64,000 bases of DNA from Sycon ciliatum. Taxonomy: Eukaryota; Porifera; Calcarea; Leucosolenida; Sycettidae. Below, in pieces: positions 9,306 through 19,325 of the stretch (positions are counted from its first letter, which is position 1; the number at the start of each line of letters is the position of its first letter). The notes under the pieces are model-generated. The model saw only the letters and a list, made by a program, of their open reading frames with translations. It made no database searches and had not been told where the DNA came from. The translations under genes were made by a program, and so were the position numbers. The DNA lies in assembly GCF_964019385.1 (NCBI RefSeq), contig NC_088649.1, positions 24,322,802-24,386,801 of the forward strand, read 5' to 3'.

Positions 9306-9540
9306 TGTGGTGATATTGTAGCACCTTTCCCTGCATGGGTCTTGGCACTCAGGCTGCTAGTGCTACTGTTCGCACCCTAGGCCCTGCACTGCTGTACCTC
9401 TGGCGCCTTGCACATAACACATTCACATGTCACCTTTCAAGCCGCCTTTGCAGCCAGCTTCCCTTTAAAAGCCATTGCGTTTTACTGATGATTCATTCTC
9501 ATCTTTCGAAGAGTTGGTCTGCCTTGAGCAGGACACAACA
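9306..9540 (+). repeat. Complete 3' LTR
   Basis: 235 bp, starting TGTGGTGATATTG and ending GGACACAACA, with the canonical TG..CA ends. A CCCTTTAAAAG box near 9462 may be the core promoter. It is followed by GGGCA (9541-9545), matching the left flank of the composite element. Confidence 0.9.
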
Positions 9541-9708
9541 GGGCAAAAAGTGGTACGGTCAATACCGTAGTGACCGTACCGCGTGCGACGCCCCTGCACA
9601 CACACACAGTTGATCTTACATCTAGCTGGATACATTATCCTATTCACTGACGTGAGCAACAGCGATCCCAAAAAGCCCAATGATTTTCACTGGAATTTAG
9701 TCCCTTAC
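9541..9708. other. Right flank of the LTR element, intronic sequence
   Basis: Short unique sequence with a CACACACACA patch. If the neighbouring exon call is right, this is its downstream intron, into which the LTR element inserted. Confidence 0.35.
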
Positions 9709-10245
9709 CTTCAAAAAAGACATCCGAATATGGTGGAAGAAACATAAAGCTGTGAGTCTCACTATTCCGATGGTTTGAAGAGTCGAGCAATGTGAGCTTC
9801 CCACTACACCTCGAAGCGTCCAATGATGTCCATCTAAAGAGCCTTGTCGTAATCGTCAGCACAACAGGTGGTGAATCGACCGTGTACAAGCGGCGGGCAC
9901 ATTGGCTGGCATTCGCAAATTTCCACGACCCTTCATCCATGGTTGGCTTCAGTGTCACTCCTTTACCGGTCCAAGACGACACATCCATTGGACCAATCTC
10001 CAGTAGAGGAAAATGCCCGTAGTCCTCAAACTCGTCCTCATGAGCACCGAATGCAACTTTAAAGCTGCCTGGGGCCCTTCGTGCGTTGAATGTCACGTAG
10101 GCCTTCACCATCATGGTGGCGCTACGAACAGTCGACACGTGACCTTGTAGGTCTTGCATGATGCTATAGGTCACAGTAGCACCAAGTACGGTGCCTGCTA
10201 TGGTTCCAGCTATGGCGCTCGCAGCCACGGCAAACAGCAGAATAG
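9709..10245 (-). CDS. Internal exon of an unidentified membrane protein
   Basis: The minus strand has a strong 3' splice site at the right edge (pyrimidine-rich run ending TGTGTTTCCAG before 10245) and a good donor at the left edge (GAAG then GTAAGG after 9709). The exon is 537 bp, open throughout and starts and ends in phase 1, so it can be skipped or duplicated without shifting the frame. Its first ~30 residues are hydrophobic and small (ILLFAVAASAIAGTIAG), a good membrane helix. The following ~150 residues look extracellular, with sites such as NAS for N-glycosylation and paired Cys/Trp. I do not recognise the family. The MITE at 10295-10795 lies directly upstream and the LTR element directly downstream, both in presumed introns. 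Confidence 0.5.
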
Positions 10246-10294
10246 CTGGAAACACAGGACAGAAGTGTAGAAGAACGGAAAGGGCAGGCACATA

Positions 10295-10795
10295 CAGTAA
10301 AATCTGATTGAAGCGACCACCCTACGGTGCAAGCAAAAGCAGTCATTAAAGCCCGGTGTTCTTTAGAATCTGGTCTCATACATTCGTGGTATATCGGATT
10401 ATGCATACATGTGCATGATTGTACTTCCATGTACTCATATTGACAGGTGTGGAGCGTAGAATACTTTCGTGTAGGAAGAGCACACCGCACTGGGGTGCAT
10501 GCAGCGCATTCTGCACTGTCACTTGTCACCTCAGTTGACCGCATCCACTTGCTTCAGAGCGCACTTCAACCCTGTTGCAGTCGACTCTGCCAGCCAAGAT
10601 GGCACTTTTGGTTAGTTTTGGTCGCTGTGCGCAGAATATGGCACTGGGTACACTAAAAGTCGGTCGCTGGTCGCGCAAGGCAGGTGGTCGCTGTATCCGG
10701 TGCAGTTTCTGTACAGAACTGTTCGTGCATGGAAAAACGGTCATTAGGAGCAGGTGGTCGCTAAAGACAGAGGTCGCTTACACCAGGTTTTACTG
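10295..10795. mobile_element. Tigger/pogo-like MITE, CAGTAAAA termini (501 bp)
   Basis: Left end CAGTAAAATCTGATTGAAGC, right end the inverse of CAGTAAAACCTGGTGTAAGC. TA precedes the left end; TG follows the right end, a one-base change from the expected TA duplication. A short relative with the same ends is at 19326-19503. No transposase is encoded. Confidence 0.7.
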
Positions 10796-10826
10796 TGGAA
10801 GAATGGAAGATGTCAGTCCAGCATTC

Positions 10827-10917
10827 CATGCATGTGTGTGTGTGTGTGTGTGTGTTTGTATGTGCCTGTGTGTCTGTTTGCATGGATGCATGTTTGCGTG
10901 TGTGTGCATGTATGTGA
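10827..10917. repeat. (TG)n microsatellite with degenerate tail
   Basis: TG-rich array with interspersed TGCATG/TGTTTG. Valine/cysteine frames are repeat translations. Confidence 0.85.
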
Positions 10918-11287
10918 ATCTTTTGCCTGATAATGTAGAGAAGTAGAGGATTTCAATAACCGACGAGAAGACAATAGTCGTAAAATAGCAATGAGTAAAA
11001 CTCGTTAGCTCACTCGATAGCTTCCTCCTTAGTGGAACTGTTCGCTGGTTTGTTATATATACGCTCGCTTCAACACTATGTTATGCGCGTTGTTTGAACT
11101 GATGGAAACGTTTTTGCAATACAATGCTGTAGCCGATGAGAGCATTGCAAAAACGATTCCATCAGTTCGAATAATATGCATGATGACCTAGGCAAAACAA
11201 GCATAGAGAGAACCGTGAGCTTTCAAACTCTCTCATTATGCTATGACATTAGCTTATTTCATTTTTTCAATGTTTTTCCGCTCATAA
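10918..11287. other. Unassigned sequence with a short inverted repeat
   Basis: CAACACTATGTTATGCG..TGATGGAAACGTTTTTGCAA near 11070-11120 is partly mirrored by TTGCAAAAACGATTCCATCA at 11146-11165. This suggests a ~100-bp degenerate foldback (about 11080-11180). Nothing else recognised. Confidence 0.4.
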
Positions 11288-11378
11288 CCTGGATGCGAAC
11301 CCGCACTATCGCCCTATGCTGCATGCATTCCCTCGATACACTTCGCATGCATACACCTTCTACCAAGTTGTTTCACGT
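11288..11378 (-). repeat. SINE-like repeat, second copy
   Basis: Reverse-complement match to 1500-1590, including the B-box-like block (GTGCGGGTTCGCATCC on the minus strand). The two copies show this is a dispersed family. Confidence 0.5.
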
Positions 11379-11551
11379 TGTGATCCTGCAGATGAAAGCC
11401 CTATTTCAACATGAGGCCGGCAGTCTTTGCCGTACGGTACGGGACACGTACGGGATTGGGCCAGCCATGGGGCGTCACGTGATGACGGCTCACGCATACC
11501 TACACCGAATCATCCAGTTTGCTGCACACTGTACCTCTTCTTTCTCTTCTC

Positions 11552-11730
11552 TAAGGGCCGGGTTCCACTGCGGCTACTCTCCTCCGCTGCTAGTCATCCG
11601 CGGCTTGAAACGTCATCATTACCATAGTGACCGCGGCTCGAGCTGTAGAAGCGAGGCCGCGGCTCATCACGAGCTTTCGTTACGATTCTTGATCAAATAT
11701 CAGCGGAGCCGCAGTGGAAACTGGCCCTTA
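11552..11730. mobile_element. MITE with GGGCC-GGTTCCACTGCGGCT ends
   Basis: The termini are inverted: TAAGGGCCGGGTTCCACTGC on the left; the right end (GCCGCAGTGGAAACTGGCCC, then TTA) is its complement with two changes. The inner part (CGGCTTGAAACGTCA, CCGCGGCTCGAGCTG) recurs at 11731-11900. Confidence 0.65.
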
Positions 11731-11900
11731 GAGCTGCTTTCCTATGCAGCTCTGCTGCTCGTCATTTGCGGCTTGAAACGTCACCGTTACCATAGTGACC
11801 GCGGCTCGAGCTGGAGCAGCGAGGCCGCAGCTCGCAACAAGCTTTCGCTACGATTCTTGATCAAAAACTGCGAGCCGTGGTCGCGGCTCAACCTGTTTCC
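11731..11900. repeat. Second, diverged copy of the same MITE interior
   Basis: Repeats the blocks GCGGCTTGAAACGTCACCG and CCGCGGCTCGAGCTGGAGC of the preceding MITE. Its left terminus is missing. Its right terminal word (GGAGCCGCAGTGGAACCCGG) appears only at ~12917, beyond the two minisatellites, so the minisatellites may have grown inside this copy. Confidence 0.5.
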
Positions 11901-12024
11901 CGTACTTTGCATTGTTTGTACGCGAGAATTTCAAAATTCAGAATTTAATTCGTTGTGCAGGCCAGAATACCAAGGTTTTTTTTATTCCTTGCGCTCGCAG
12001 GCAGGTAGAACATCATTAGAAAAC

Positions 12025-12437
12025 GTGGTGCACGACCGCATAATGCCGTGGTGCACGACCTCATAATGCCGTGGTGCACGACCGCATAATGCCGTGGTGC
12101 ACGACCGCATAATGCCATGGTGCACGACCGCATAATGCCGTGGTGCACGACCGCAAAATGCCGTGGTGCACGACCGCATAATGCCGTGGTGCACGACCGC
12201 ATAATGCCGTGGTGCACGACCGCATAATGCCGTGGTGCACGACCGCATAATGCCGTGGTGCACGACCGCATAATGCCATGGTGCACGACCGCATAATGCC
12301 GTGGGGCACGACCGCAAAATGCCGTGGTGCACGACCGCATAATGCCGTGGTGCACGACCGCATAATGCCGTGGTGCACGACCGCATAATGCCGTGGTGCA
12401 CGACCGCATAATGCCGTGGTGCACGACCGCATAATGC
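12025..12437. repeat. Minisatellite, 18 copies of a 23-bp unit
   Basis: Unit GTGGTGCACGACCGCATAAT + GCC. The length is almost exactly 18 units, with only rare single-base variants (GCATAATGCCATGG, GCAAAATG, GGGGCACG). Since 23 is not a multiple of 3, all frames cycle through the same 23-residue period, which creates long spurious frames on the minus strand. Confidence 0.95.
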
Positions 12438-12450
12438 GAATGGCGAGTGT

Positions 12451-12922
12451 CAGTGGAACCGTGCTGCTCCACTGCAGGCGCAGCCAAGTGTCGCCGAGCA
12501 GCGGAGCCGCAGTGGAACCGTGCTGCTCCACTGCAGGCGCAGCCAAGTGTCGCCGAGCAGCGGAGCCGCAGTGGAACCGTGCTGCTCCACTGCAGGCGCA
12601 GCCAAGTGTCGCCGAGCAGCGGAGCCGCAGTGGAACCGTGCTGCTCCACTGCAGGCGCAGCCAAGTGTCGCCGAGCAGCGGAGCCGCAGTGGAACCGTGC
12701 TGCTCCACTGCAGGCGCAGCCAAGTGTCGCCGAGCAGCGGAGCTGCAGTGGAACCGTGCTGCTCCACTGCAGGCGCAGCCAAGTGTCGCCGAGCAGCGGA
12801 GCCGCAGTGGAACCGTGCTGCTCCACTGCAGGCGCAGCCAAGTGTCGCCGAGCAGCGGAGCCGCAGTGGAACCGTGCTGCTCCACTGCAGGCGCAGCCAA
12901 GTGTCGCCGAGCAGCGGAGCCG
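12451..12922. repeat. Minisatellite, 8 copies of a 59-bp unit
   Basis: Exactly eight 59-bp units (472 bp) with almost no variation, one C-to-T change near 12743. Each unit begins with a hairpin: CAGTGGA, 10-nt loop, TCCACTG. The unit also carries GGAGCCGCAGTGGAACC, the terminal sequence of the MITE at 11552-11730. Four long frames across both strands are repeat translations, not genes. Confidence 0.95.
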
Positions 12923-12929
12923 CAGTGGA

Positions 12930-13443
12930 ACCCGGCACTACAGTACCATGATTGCCGTGCCGTGAATAGTACACTGAATACCCATGGTGATTTGATCACG
13001 TGAGGGGCAGTTTTGGCGCGAGTGCATTCTGTGGCTCGTGCCGTACCGCGCCTTGGGCCTCTGGGGGGGGGGGGGGTGAACGGCATGCCGTGGTATTCCG
13101 TGAGGTCGAATGCAGTGAGTAGTAGGTATTTTACTACTCCCTGATAGGAAGTCAAACAAAGCTTTTTCTACCTTGTATTAATTTGTGATACGAAGTTTTT
13201 CTTGCCTTTTGTCTTATCGATTGGTTGATTTTGGAGCTTTCTCCGGTCATCTCCTCTGCTATTTTCCCTCCAGATCAAAGTCAGGAATTTTGTTAATGGT
13301 GATTCACCCTGCCAACGGAATGCACGGAACGACTGTGCGCATGTGTAAACCACTCTCAGCTTCAAGCACGCACTGTGGGGTACACGTGACCCACAGAAAT
13401 CATCGGCACGGCACTCACGGTACCGCAATGGAAATTTGGCCCT
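12930..13443. other. No recognisable gene
   Basis: Includes a run of 13 G near 13064-13076. A minus-strand frame of 86 residues at 13168-13428 has no splice context or domain that I can support. Confidence 0.4.
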
Positions 13444-13447
13444 TTAA

Positions 13448-15572
13448 GGTACTAGTACTCTTTTCGCGGCTGTATCTGGGCCGACCGCACAAGAACAGGC
13501 ATTACTTTGGTCCCACACAAGCAAATCACTCCAAATTTTCTCCACACACAGATGAAAGGGTAGTGATTGCAACAGCAGAAAATATATTGTCATGCTTTGC
13601 GAGATCCTTGGAAAATGTAAATCAGAATGTACACTTTCTGTCGATATGACGGGCTACACATTTTCTTAAAAAAATGTCCAGGAAAAGACTATTTGATGGG
13701 TCTAAATTTGTTGGATCCAAACCATCTAGGTCTGGGGAAGGGCACCTGGGTCAGCAGAAGTCCATCCAAAGGAAAAAAGGACGCACAATACACCTTATAA
13801 AACAACATATATAATACGCGACCGTGTTGCAACATTTGAGAGAGGGCAAAGATTGTTCCAGTTAAAGTGTTGCTCTTGAAAACACCCAGGTGCCCTAGGC
13901 CTGGGCATCACCTTTCCAAAAATGTATACTTTGGGGGGTGTCCAGACACTTTATCCAAGAGAAAACTTCAGAAAACACACTCGCAGTAGGCTAAAAATAG
14001 TGAAAAAAAGGGGTCCAAAACAGACAAAAATGCAGGCATAAGCTGTAATGTCAGCAACAAAACCTCACCAAACCAAGCTAAAATCCACCAGCCTCATATG
14101 TGACACCTTCTTGCTCTGTTCTTTGCTCTTCCCAGCCCTTTTTCTTTCTTCTCCTCTTCTTTCTTGTGCTTTTTTGCAATGCTGAACTGGCCACTTCGGC
14201 ATGTGCAATGCGGTCCGTATCCTCCTTCTTCAGTGCCTTGATGGTGTTATGGCCAACAGAACACGACATTTCTCTCAAGAACTTGACAAAGGCTCATGGC
14301 ACCATCATTGAAAGTGCATGTAGCAAGATTTGCAGCGAGCTCCACCACACAGCGACCTGCATTGACTTCCTTCGGGCACATGCGCCACACGACACCATTG
14401 AATGCTTCTTTGGCATTTTGTGTGGCACCAAGCAAGCATCGTTTCAGAAGTGCCTGGTCTGCCAGTCTTCGGTAAACAGGCACCAGCAACTTGTAGATGG
14501 CCTCTGGCTTCGGGATTTTCTGCTAACAGCTGCTGGGCAGCGTAGTTGCGGCTTTTCTCGCCAACCGTGTGTGCAGCCTCAATTGCAGCTTGTTGGTGTT
14601 TCTAGAAGTTCGTCTTGTTGACAGGCTTGGGGAGGTCCATAATGGCACAGAATTTCTGGAGACCAGAGTGTCCTCGGCCAATGGGCCTGGCAGCTAAAAC
14701 GGAGCATCGGTTGACGTCAAAAAATCTTGTTCTTATGGACGATGAAAACTTGACATTAGCACCAGGACATGATTCTGATGAACAGGATATGACCATGTGT
14801 GATCCTAAGCCCTTGCTGTCTCTCCTTTTCCAAAATGATACCGCCAACTTTACAAACTGCACACACATTTCAGCAGAATCTCCTGCAGCTGCTCCAAGTC
14901 GAAAATACGTTTCCCGCACCAGTATGGGGCTCATCAGCCTCGAAACAATCACTGTCATCACTGCTGTCACTCGTGTCTGGGTTCGAGGTCAGTGAGGTAT
15001 CAGACTCCGTTCCAACATCGCCATCGCTGTCTGATGTCTCCTGCTCCCACCAGGGTTTGCAGCCGACGAGCTTTGCAAATGAAGAGCTACGTCCAATATC
15101 TTCTGGCTCCGCTTCCACAGGAACAGGGTTAGGATCGGGAGCTGTTTCAGGCTTCTTTCCATAATATTTCTTCTTTTTGGCAACGTAGTATCTACCTTTC
15201 CATTTTTTTGTTTCCCATCTTCAAGCTCAGCACAGCGAGTGCAGAATAGTTGCTGTTTGTGATGCAAAAAGCGCAAGGGAACCCAGTTTTTACGCTGGGT
15301 CGCCATTTTGTGCAGTCATGGTAACGAATATTTGAATTTTTTCCACGTGGCATGAGTACTCATTTTTGCTCCTGACAGCTAGCATGGTCACGCTGCAGTG
15401 CGTACATCGTACATACCCACGCACTTCACTGGCCTGTAACTCTGCAAAGACTGTGCCGATTCGCCTCAAATTTTGGATTCCACAGGTTCAGGGCCTTGTG
15501 CGTCCACTGAAAGAGTCAAAAAAGCCGATTTCTAAACTTCGATTTTTGACCCTACAAAGGAGTACTAGTACC
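13448..15572 (-). mobile_element. TTAA-flanked DNA transposon (Kolobok-like), 2.1 kb, defective
   Basis: Both ends carry the inverted word GGTACTAGTACTCYTTT, each immediately preceded by TTAA (13444-13447 and 15573-15576). TTAA target sites and ends starting with purines fit Kolobok rather than piggyBac. The element encloses the broken transposase at 14083-15306 and little else, and it sits beside the ZU5-like exon at 15640. Confidence 0.65.
14083..15306 (-). pseudogene. Broken transposase (Mutator-like/PF20700-type), core deleted
   Basis: Starts MATQRKNWVPLRFLHHKQQ with a CTRC pair near residue 23. A one-base slip in an A run near 15210 shifts the frame into a Lys-rich then acidic segment (ETSDSDGDVGTESD). 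A further shift leads to RCSVLAARPIGRGHSGLQKF and IMDLPKPVNKTNF, followed by an in-frame stop near 14602. After a large gap the C-terminal part reads LVPVYRRLADQALLKRCLLG, ATQNAKEAFNGVVW and MCPKEV, then a Lys/Arg-rich tail to about 14083. The order 'GRGHSGLQKFC..MDLP' and 'L..CL.G.TQN..E.FN..VW..CPK' is typical of large metazoan transposases annotated as Mutator-like. The catalytic core between them is absent. Family placement is from recall of the motif order. Confidence 0.6.
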
Positions 15573-15639
15573 TTAATAGCCTGACATGCCTGCACCCACG
15601 CAATTTCTAAGCCATGTGTGACAAGAACAGAAATCATAC

Positions 15640-15781
15640 CATAGTCGGAGAAATGATCCACTTTGAACTTCAATCTTCCGTCACGGATCGTCAGTCCACA
15701 AGTATCCGTGATGTCGCAGTAGTCTTCTAGCGGAGTTTTGCCCTTGTTTCCGTGCCCTTGAGGGATGTACACAATCCGAAT
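15640..15781 (-). CDS. ZU5-like exon (C-terminal half of the domain)
   Basis: The minus strand shows an acceptor (TTACCCTTATCATCAG) before 15781 and a donor (CTATG then GTATGA) after 15640. The 142-bp exon starts in phase 0 and reads IRIVYIPQGHGNKGK, then LKFKVDHFSDYG. The ending 'hxFxVxHFSxY' resembles the last strand of ZU5 domains, which occur in UNC5, ankyrin and PIDD-like proteins and mediate protein contacts. Exon 24588-24766 on the same strand has the ZU5 start and ends in phase 0, so both could belong to one gene with an ~8.8-kb intron. That link is inference. Confidence 0.4.
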
Positions 15782-15902
15782 CTGATGATAAGGGTAATCA
15801 AGGAAATATAGAGGGAACACAGAATTCAAAGAATCAGTCGGGCACGTGTTGTGAGCTGCCTTTGGAGTGAAAAACTTGTCCGAGCACTTTCTAGGCTCAA
15901 AG

Positions 15903-15985
15903 TGGTTCCATAGTTCAGATGGTGAGAGCATTGCTCATGACAAGCAAAGTCCCGGGTTCGAGTCCTGGTGAGTCTGGCAGTTTTT
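15903..15985 (+). repeat. tRNA-like sequence (SINE head)
   Basis: Contains an A-box-like TAGTTCAGATGGTGAGAGC and a B-box GGGTTCGAGTCC with the right spacing. The anticodon loop would be CATGACA without U33 and the acceptor stem pairs poorly, so it is a tRNA-derived repeat, not a gene. Confidence 0.5.
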
Positions 15986-16077
15986 CTCTTTTTAGGCTGT
16001 TCACTTCCCTGACTGATCCTTTGAATTGGAGGTTCTCACAATTCTTTCAAAATTAAACACAGAATTCAGTGGAAAAT

Positions 16078-16827
16078 AGAGAGGTTTTGCATTCCAAATT
16101 TCGGAATTATTTTCGGAATGTGGCGGCTGGAGTCGAAAAAGTAGTCGAACTTTCGGAAGTGTGGTGGCGAAAGTGCATGGTTTACCGAAAATACATTTTC
16201 GGCTCTTTCCTGTTTGGGAGGGCATATTTGAACTTTTTCATGTGTGTATTTTGTTTTCTGCTGATCTCGCTGATCATATTTTGAAATTTTTCAACGGGTG
16301 TAGTTTTGGTTTTTGCTGCTTTCGCTGCTCTCGCCATGTTGACTAGATCTTCTCACACTCCGTCTTCCTCTGCCATGGGTCCTACTGACAGTACAAGACT
16401 GTTCAGCTGTTGGATCACTCGATCTATCACTCGGTCCGTCCTCGTCTTCGAACCGCACCCAAATTCGGTTTGACCTGCACATGGATTTGATCCTGCTCAG
16501 GCAACTCCTATTTTCTAGCCTCGTCTGAGCCAAAGTTTGCTGGTACATGTATCACCAGGAAGTCCGTCAGACACCACATGCATGCTGCTGTTTGACCAGC
16601 ACATCTCAAAACCAAATCTGTAAGATTCGGACGCAAAAGGTTTTCGGTTTTGTCGTCTTCTACGGTCTCCATTTTGTTTTGCATGGCAACCCTTGGAAAC
16701 GAAGTGGAATCAGATTTTCGGAATGCAAAACACTGAATGACAATTTAATGACAATTTTCGGCACGTACTTATTTCGGAAAAGCACAGCCGAAAAACATTA
16801 CGAAATTCGGAATGCAAAACCCTCTCT
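16078..16827. mobile_element. MITE with AGAGAGG termini, AAT duplication (750 bp)
   Basis: Ends AGAGAGGTTTTGCATTCC and its complement (CGGAATGCAAAACCCTCTCT), flanked by AAT at 16075-16077 and 16828-16830. The interior repeats TTCGGAA-type words. No transposase. Related ends occur at 2061-2469, 25715-26272 and 35202-40386. Confidence 0.75.
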
Positions 16828-17099
16828 AATGACTCAGTACTGGGCAATTGGGAATTTGAAGGTCCCAGCGGGTGTCAAACCATGGGGAAATATCAGAGTG
16901 AATACCCATGAGGCTATAAAACGATATCTTGACAGCAGGTGTTTTTCAACAAGGCCACTGCAGTGTTAAGATGCAGCAGTATCATGGAAACTGAGAAATA
17001 CTTGTGAAGTTGTGATGGACACCCGAGGAGAAACCAGTATCAGCAGCTACTACACCTAGCTGATGATGCTCACAAGACAGAAGCGGAAAAAACACTGAA

Positions 17100-17344
17100 T
17101 TTCTTTATTTAGTGCTCTACTACGCGAAATGTGCTATTATTATTATTATTATTATTGTGATGGTAAGGTGCAATTTGGTGGGTGACTGGACGTAGTGGGC
17201 GGAGCGCATGCCCCAGGAGCTTCTCGCATTGCTACCTACTATGCCGTGTAATCTAACAAATTCACAACTTCCTATTAGTATGAACATTTATCTCCATATT
17301 CATCAATTTGGGGGAGTTGAAAAAGTGAAAAGCTCAGAATAAAA
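17100..17344. other. No feature apart from an (ATT)n run
   Basis: A short ATT repeat at 17136-17156, then unassigned sequence. Confidence 0.4.
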
Positions 17345-17430
17345 CATTGACTGTCAGCACCAGGACTCGAACCAGGGACCGTCGCTTGTAGCCACCGGTG
17401 CTGTCATCACTGAACTATGGTGTAGTCATC
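17345..17430 (-). repeat. tRNA-like sequence (SINE head)
   Basis: The minus strand has CCATAGTTCAGTGATGACAG (A-box-like) and GGTTCGAGTCCTGG (B-box), with stem pairs between GTCAGCACC and GGTGCTGTC regions that are imperfect. Read as a decayed tRNA-derived SINE. Confidence 0.45.
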
Positions 17431-18551
17431 ATCCCAGCAGAGACCGTTCAACATTTTACTTGATATCCGTAGTGGAATTTCACGGGGCACGTGCCCCGTT
17501 CCCTGCGATTCCTTTATTTTTTTTCGCTGAAAGTGCAGTTTTCAGACATGTCAGGTGCATGCTGCGTAACGGAGTCTTTTTGCAGGTTGTAGGTTTTTGA
17601 ATTTTGTTTTCACATGATGAACACGAGAGCTCCAGCCGAGGGTAGATCTACATCGAGGCAAGACGATGGACGGAGAATGGAAAGCAACAGTCGATGAAAA
17701 GCATGACCAACGTCACACCAAGCATCACTGTCCTATTTTGCACGTCTAAGCGTTAGTTCACTGGTCACCACTGAAAACTGGTTATTTAACATCCATGGAA
17801 TGCAGGCTTGGCTATTTACTTGTACCCATGCCCCTATTTGTTACATCTTTTGAATAGCTTGGGGAACAAAGCACTTTGAACCCTGGCTACGCCAGATGAT
17901 ACTATCCGTTGCTTTTTGCAGAGCGTTGGCAATAGCATTTAAAATATGTGTACCACTGCTTGCCTGGTGCATATCAGCATTGTACTCTGGCAGTTCTGTC
18001 TCGATCCTCACATCCCGATTGAATTTCAGACCAGATGGCGTGCAAGAAATGAGCTGGAGGAAAATAGGGAACAGGAGAAATTACACTTTAGCTATTGCTA
18101 CATTCTGTGGAAAGCATGCAAAGCAATTTTTAATGTAATTTACAAATTGAGATATTGGACACACACTGCACTGCCTTACCCCCCCCCCCCCCCGTCCTTT
18201 TAGGTTCACTTTCATGGCCAATGTTAAGATGATCCTTACCCGGAGAGATTCCTGGGCTCCCTGTTTTTTCTTCGCTCCACTTATCCAGGTTATCTAATCT
18301 TGTTCTTTTAAAAATCATTTCTCCCTTTCCATCGTCATCATAACATTGGGCATGATTGCCCGTTTGACTTGCGACGTAAAATAAAAGCAAATACATACAT
18401 GCATACATACAAGGAGTCGCCTGATGATTGCATTGAGCAAGAAACTCCGAGTTGCGACAACTCCATTTTGCCTTTTGTGTATACTTCGAAGTACATGCAT
18501 ACGCCACTGATTACTTTCTTGTATAAAGTTGTTTTCTTCCTTTTTGTGTAG
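17431..18551. other. No recognisable gene; poly-C tract
   Basis: Unassigned sequence with a run of 13-14 C at 18180-18193. Overlapping frames on both strands at 17900-18510 show no domain. Confidence 0.4.
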
Positions 18552-18553
18552 TA

Positions 18554-18915
18554 CAGGTAGAATCCTGATAATTGGAACCTCAAAATGCCAGGAAAAAACT
18601 TCTAATTATCCGGACATTCTAATTATCCAAGCATGAACCCACAACCCAATATGAATGTCAAAATGCTCTCATGGCTACGCAGAGTTGCGCTATGGACCTT
18701 AGACACAGATTTCGCGGATACTGAACTGACCAGCACAGCCTGCTCATGCCAACTGAACTGACCAGTACAGTGTACAGTGAACTTCGAATTACACTTTGCT
18801 AACTTCGAATTATCAGCACAAATCCCACACATTTTCTATGTAAGTGGAATCCGTGGGACTTCAAATTAACCGGACATATCCAGTTCGAGGTTCGAATTAT
18901 CAGAATTTTTTCCTG
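18554..18915. mobile_element. Tigger/pogo-like MITE, CAGG..CCTG ends (362 bp)
   Basis: Left end CAGGTAGAATCCTGATAATT, right end the complement of CAGGAAAAAATTCTGATAAT, each flanked by TA (18552-18553, 18916-18917). Repeated internal 'AATTATC.GGA' words are typical of these elements. Non-coding. Confidence 0.75.
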
Positions 18916-19325
18916 TATTCTAATCCTTCCTGACGGCACATTGAAATGTATTCGTTTGCCTGTAAAAGAGGCATGTACCCTCCCTTAAACAAATCCCGCA
19001 AAAGAGTGAGTGGATGAGTGAAATCCATGTTAAGGTATGTACACTTCAGTATTTCAGGACTGTTCTCGGAGGATGTATACGCCATGGGACTCCACTGCGC
19101 TCACCGCCAGAAAGTGAGGCAAATCAACCAGAGACGGTGTACGTGTAATCGAAAAACGAAACAAGCATCTCCCTGCTCCCTTGATCATGCGCAACGTCCA
19201 TGGTGACCCACTGTACATGCACCACAAAGCATGTTTATGCCGTATTCGACAAAACAATCCGGCCGATCATGCACATGGTAGTCGACGATAGCAGCATTGG
19301 CCGGATTATTTTCGCGAGCGAAGTA

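Larger units (their letters stand above)
4970..9540. mobile_element. Ty3/gypsy LTR retrotransposon with its 5' half inverted
   Basis: Three LTR pieces define the unit: a 93-bp plus-oriented LTR start (4970-5062), a complete minus-oriented LTR (6346-6580) and a complete plus-oriented LTR (9306-9540). Gag and the first half of the protease read on the minus strand beside the inverted LTR. The second half of the protease, reverse transcriptase, RNase H and integrase read on the plus strand. Both outer ends are flanked by GGGCA (4965-4969, 9541-9545). The protease is split exactly where the two halves meet, so the pieces belong to one element, not to two insertions. The pol side has a shifted frame near 6865, a substituted catalytic residue and an integrase deletion, so the element is not autonomous. 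Confidence 0.85.

Noticed and set aside
4970-9540. Two independent LTR retrotransposon insertions in opposite orientation
   Set aside because: The protease is split once, with each half on one side, the LTRs are the same family and length, and a single duplication flanks the whole.
12025-12922. Repeat-containing protein genes of 140-360 residues on both strands
   Set aside because: They are translations of 23-bp and 59-bp tandem units in several frames at once, with no start context or domain.
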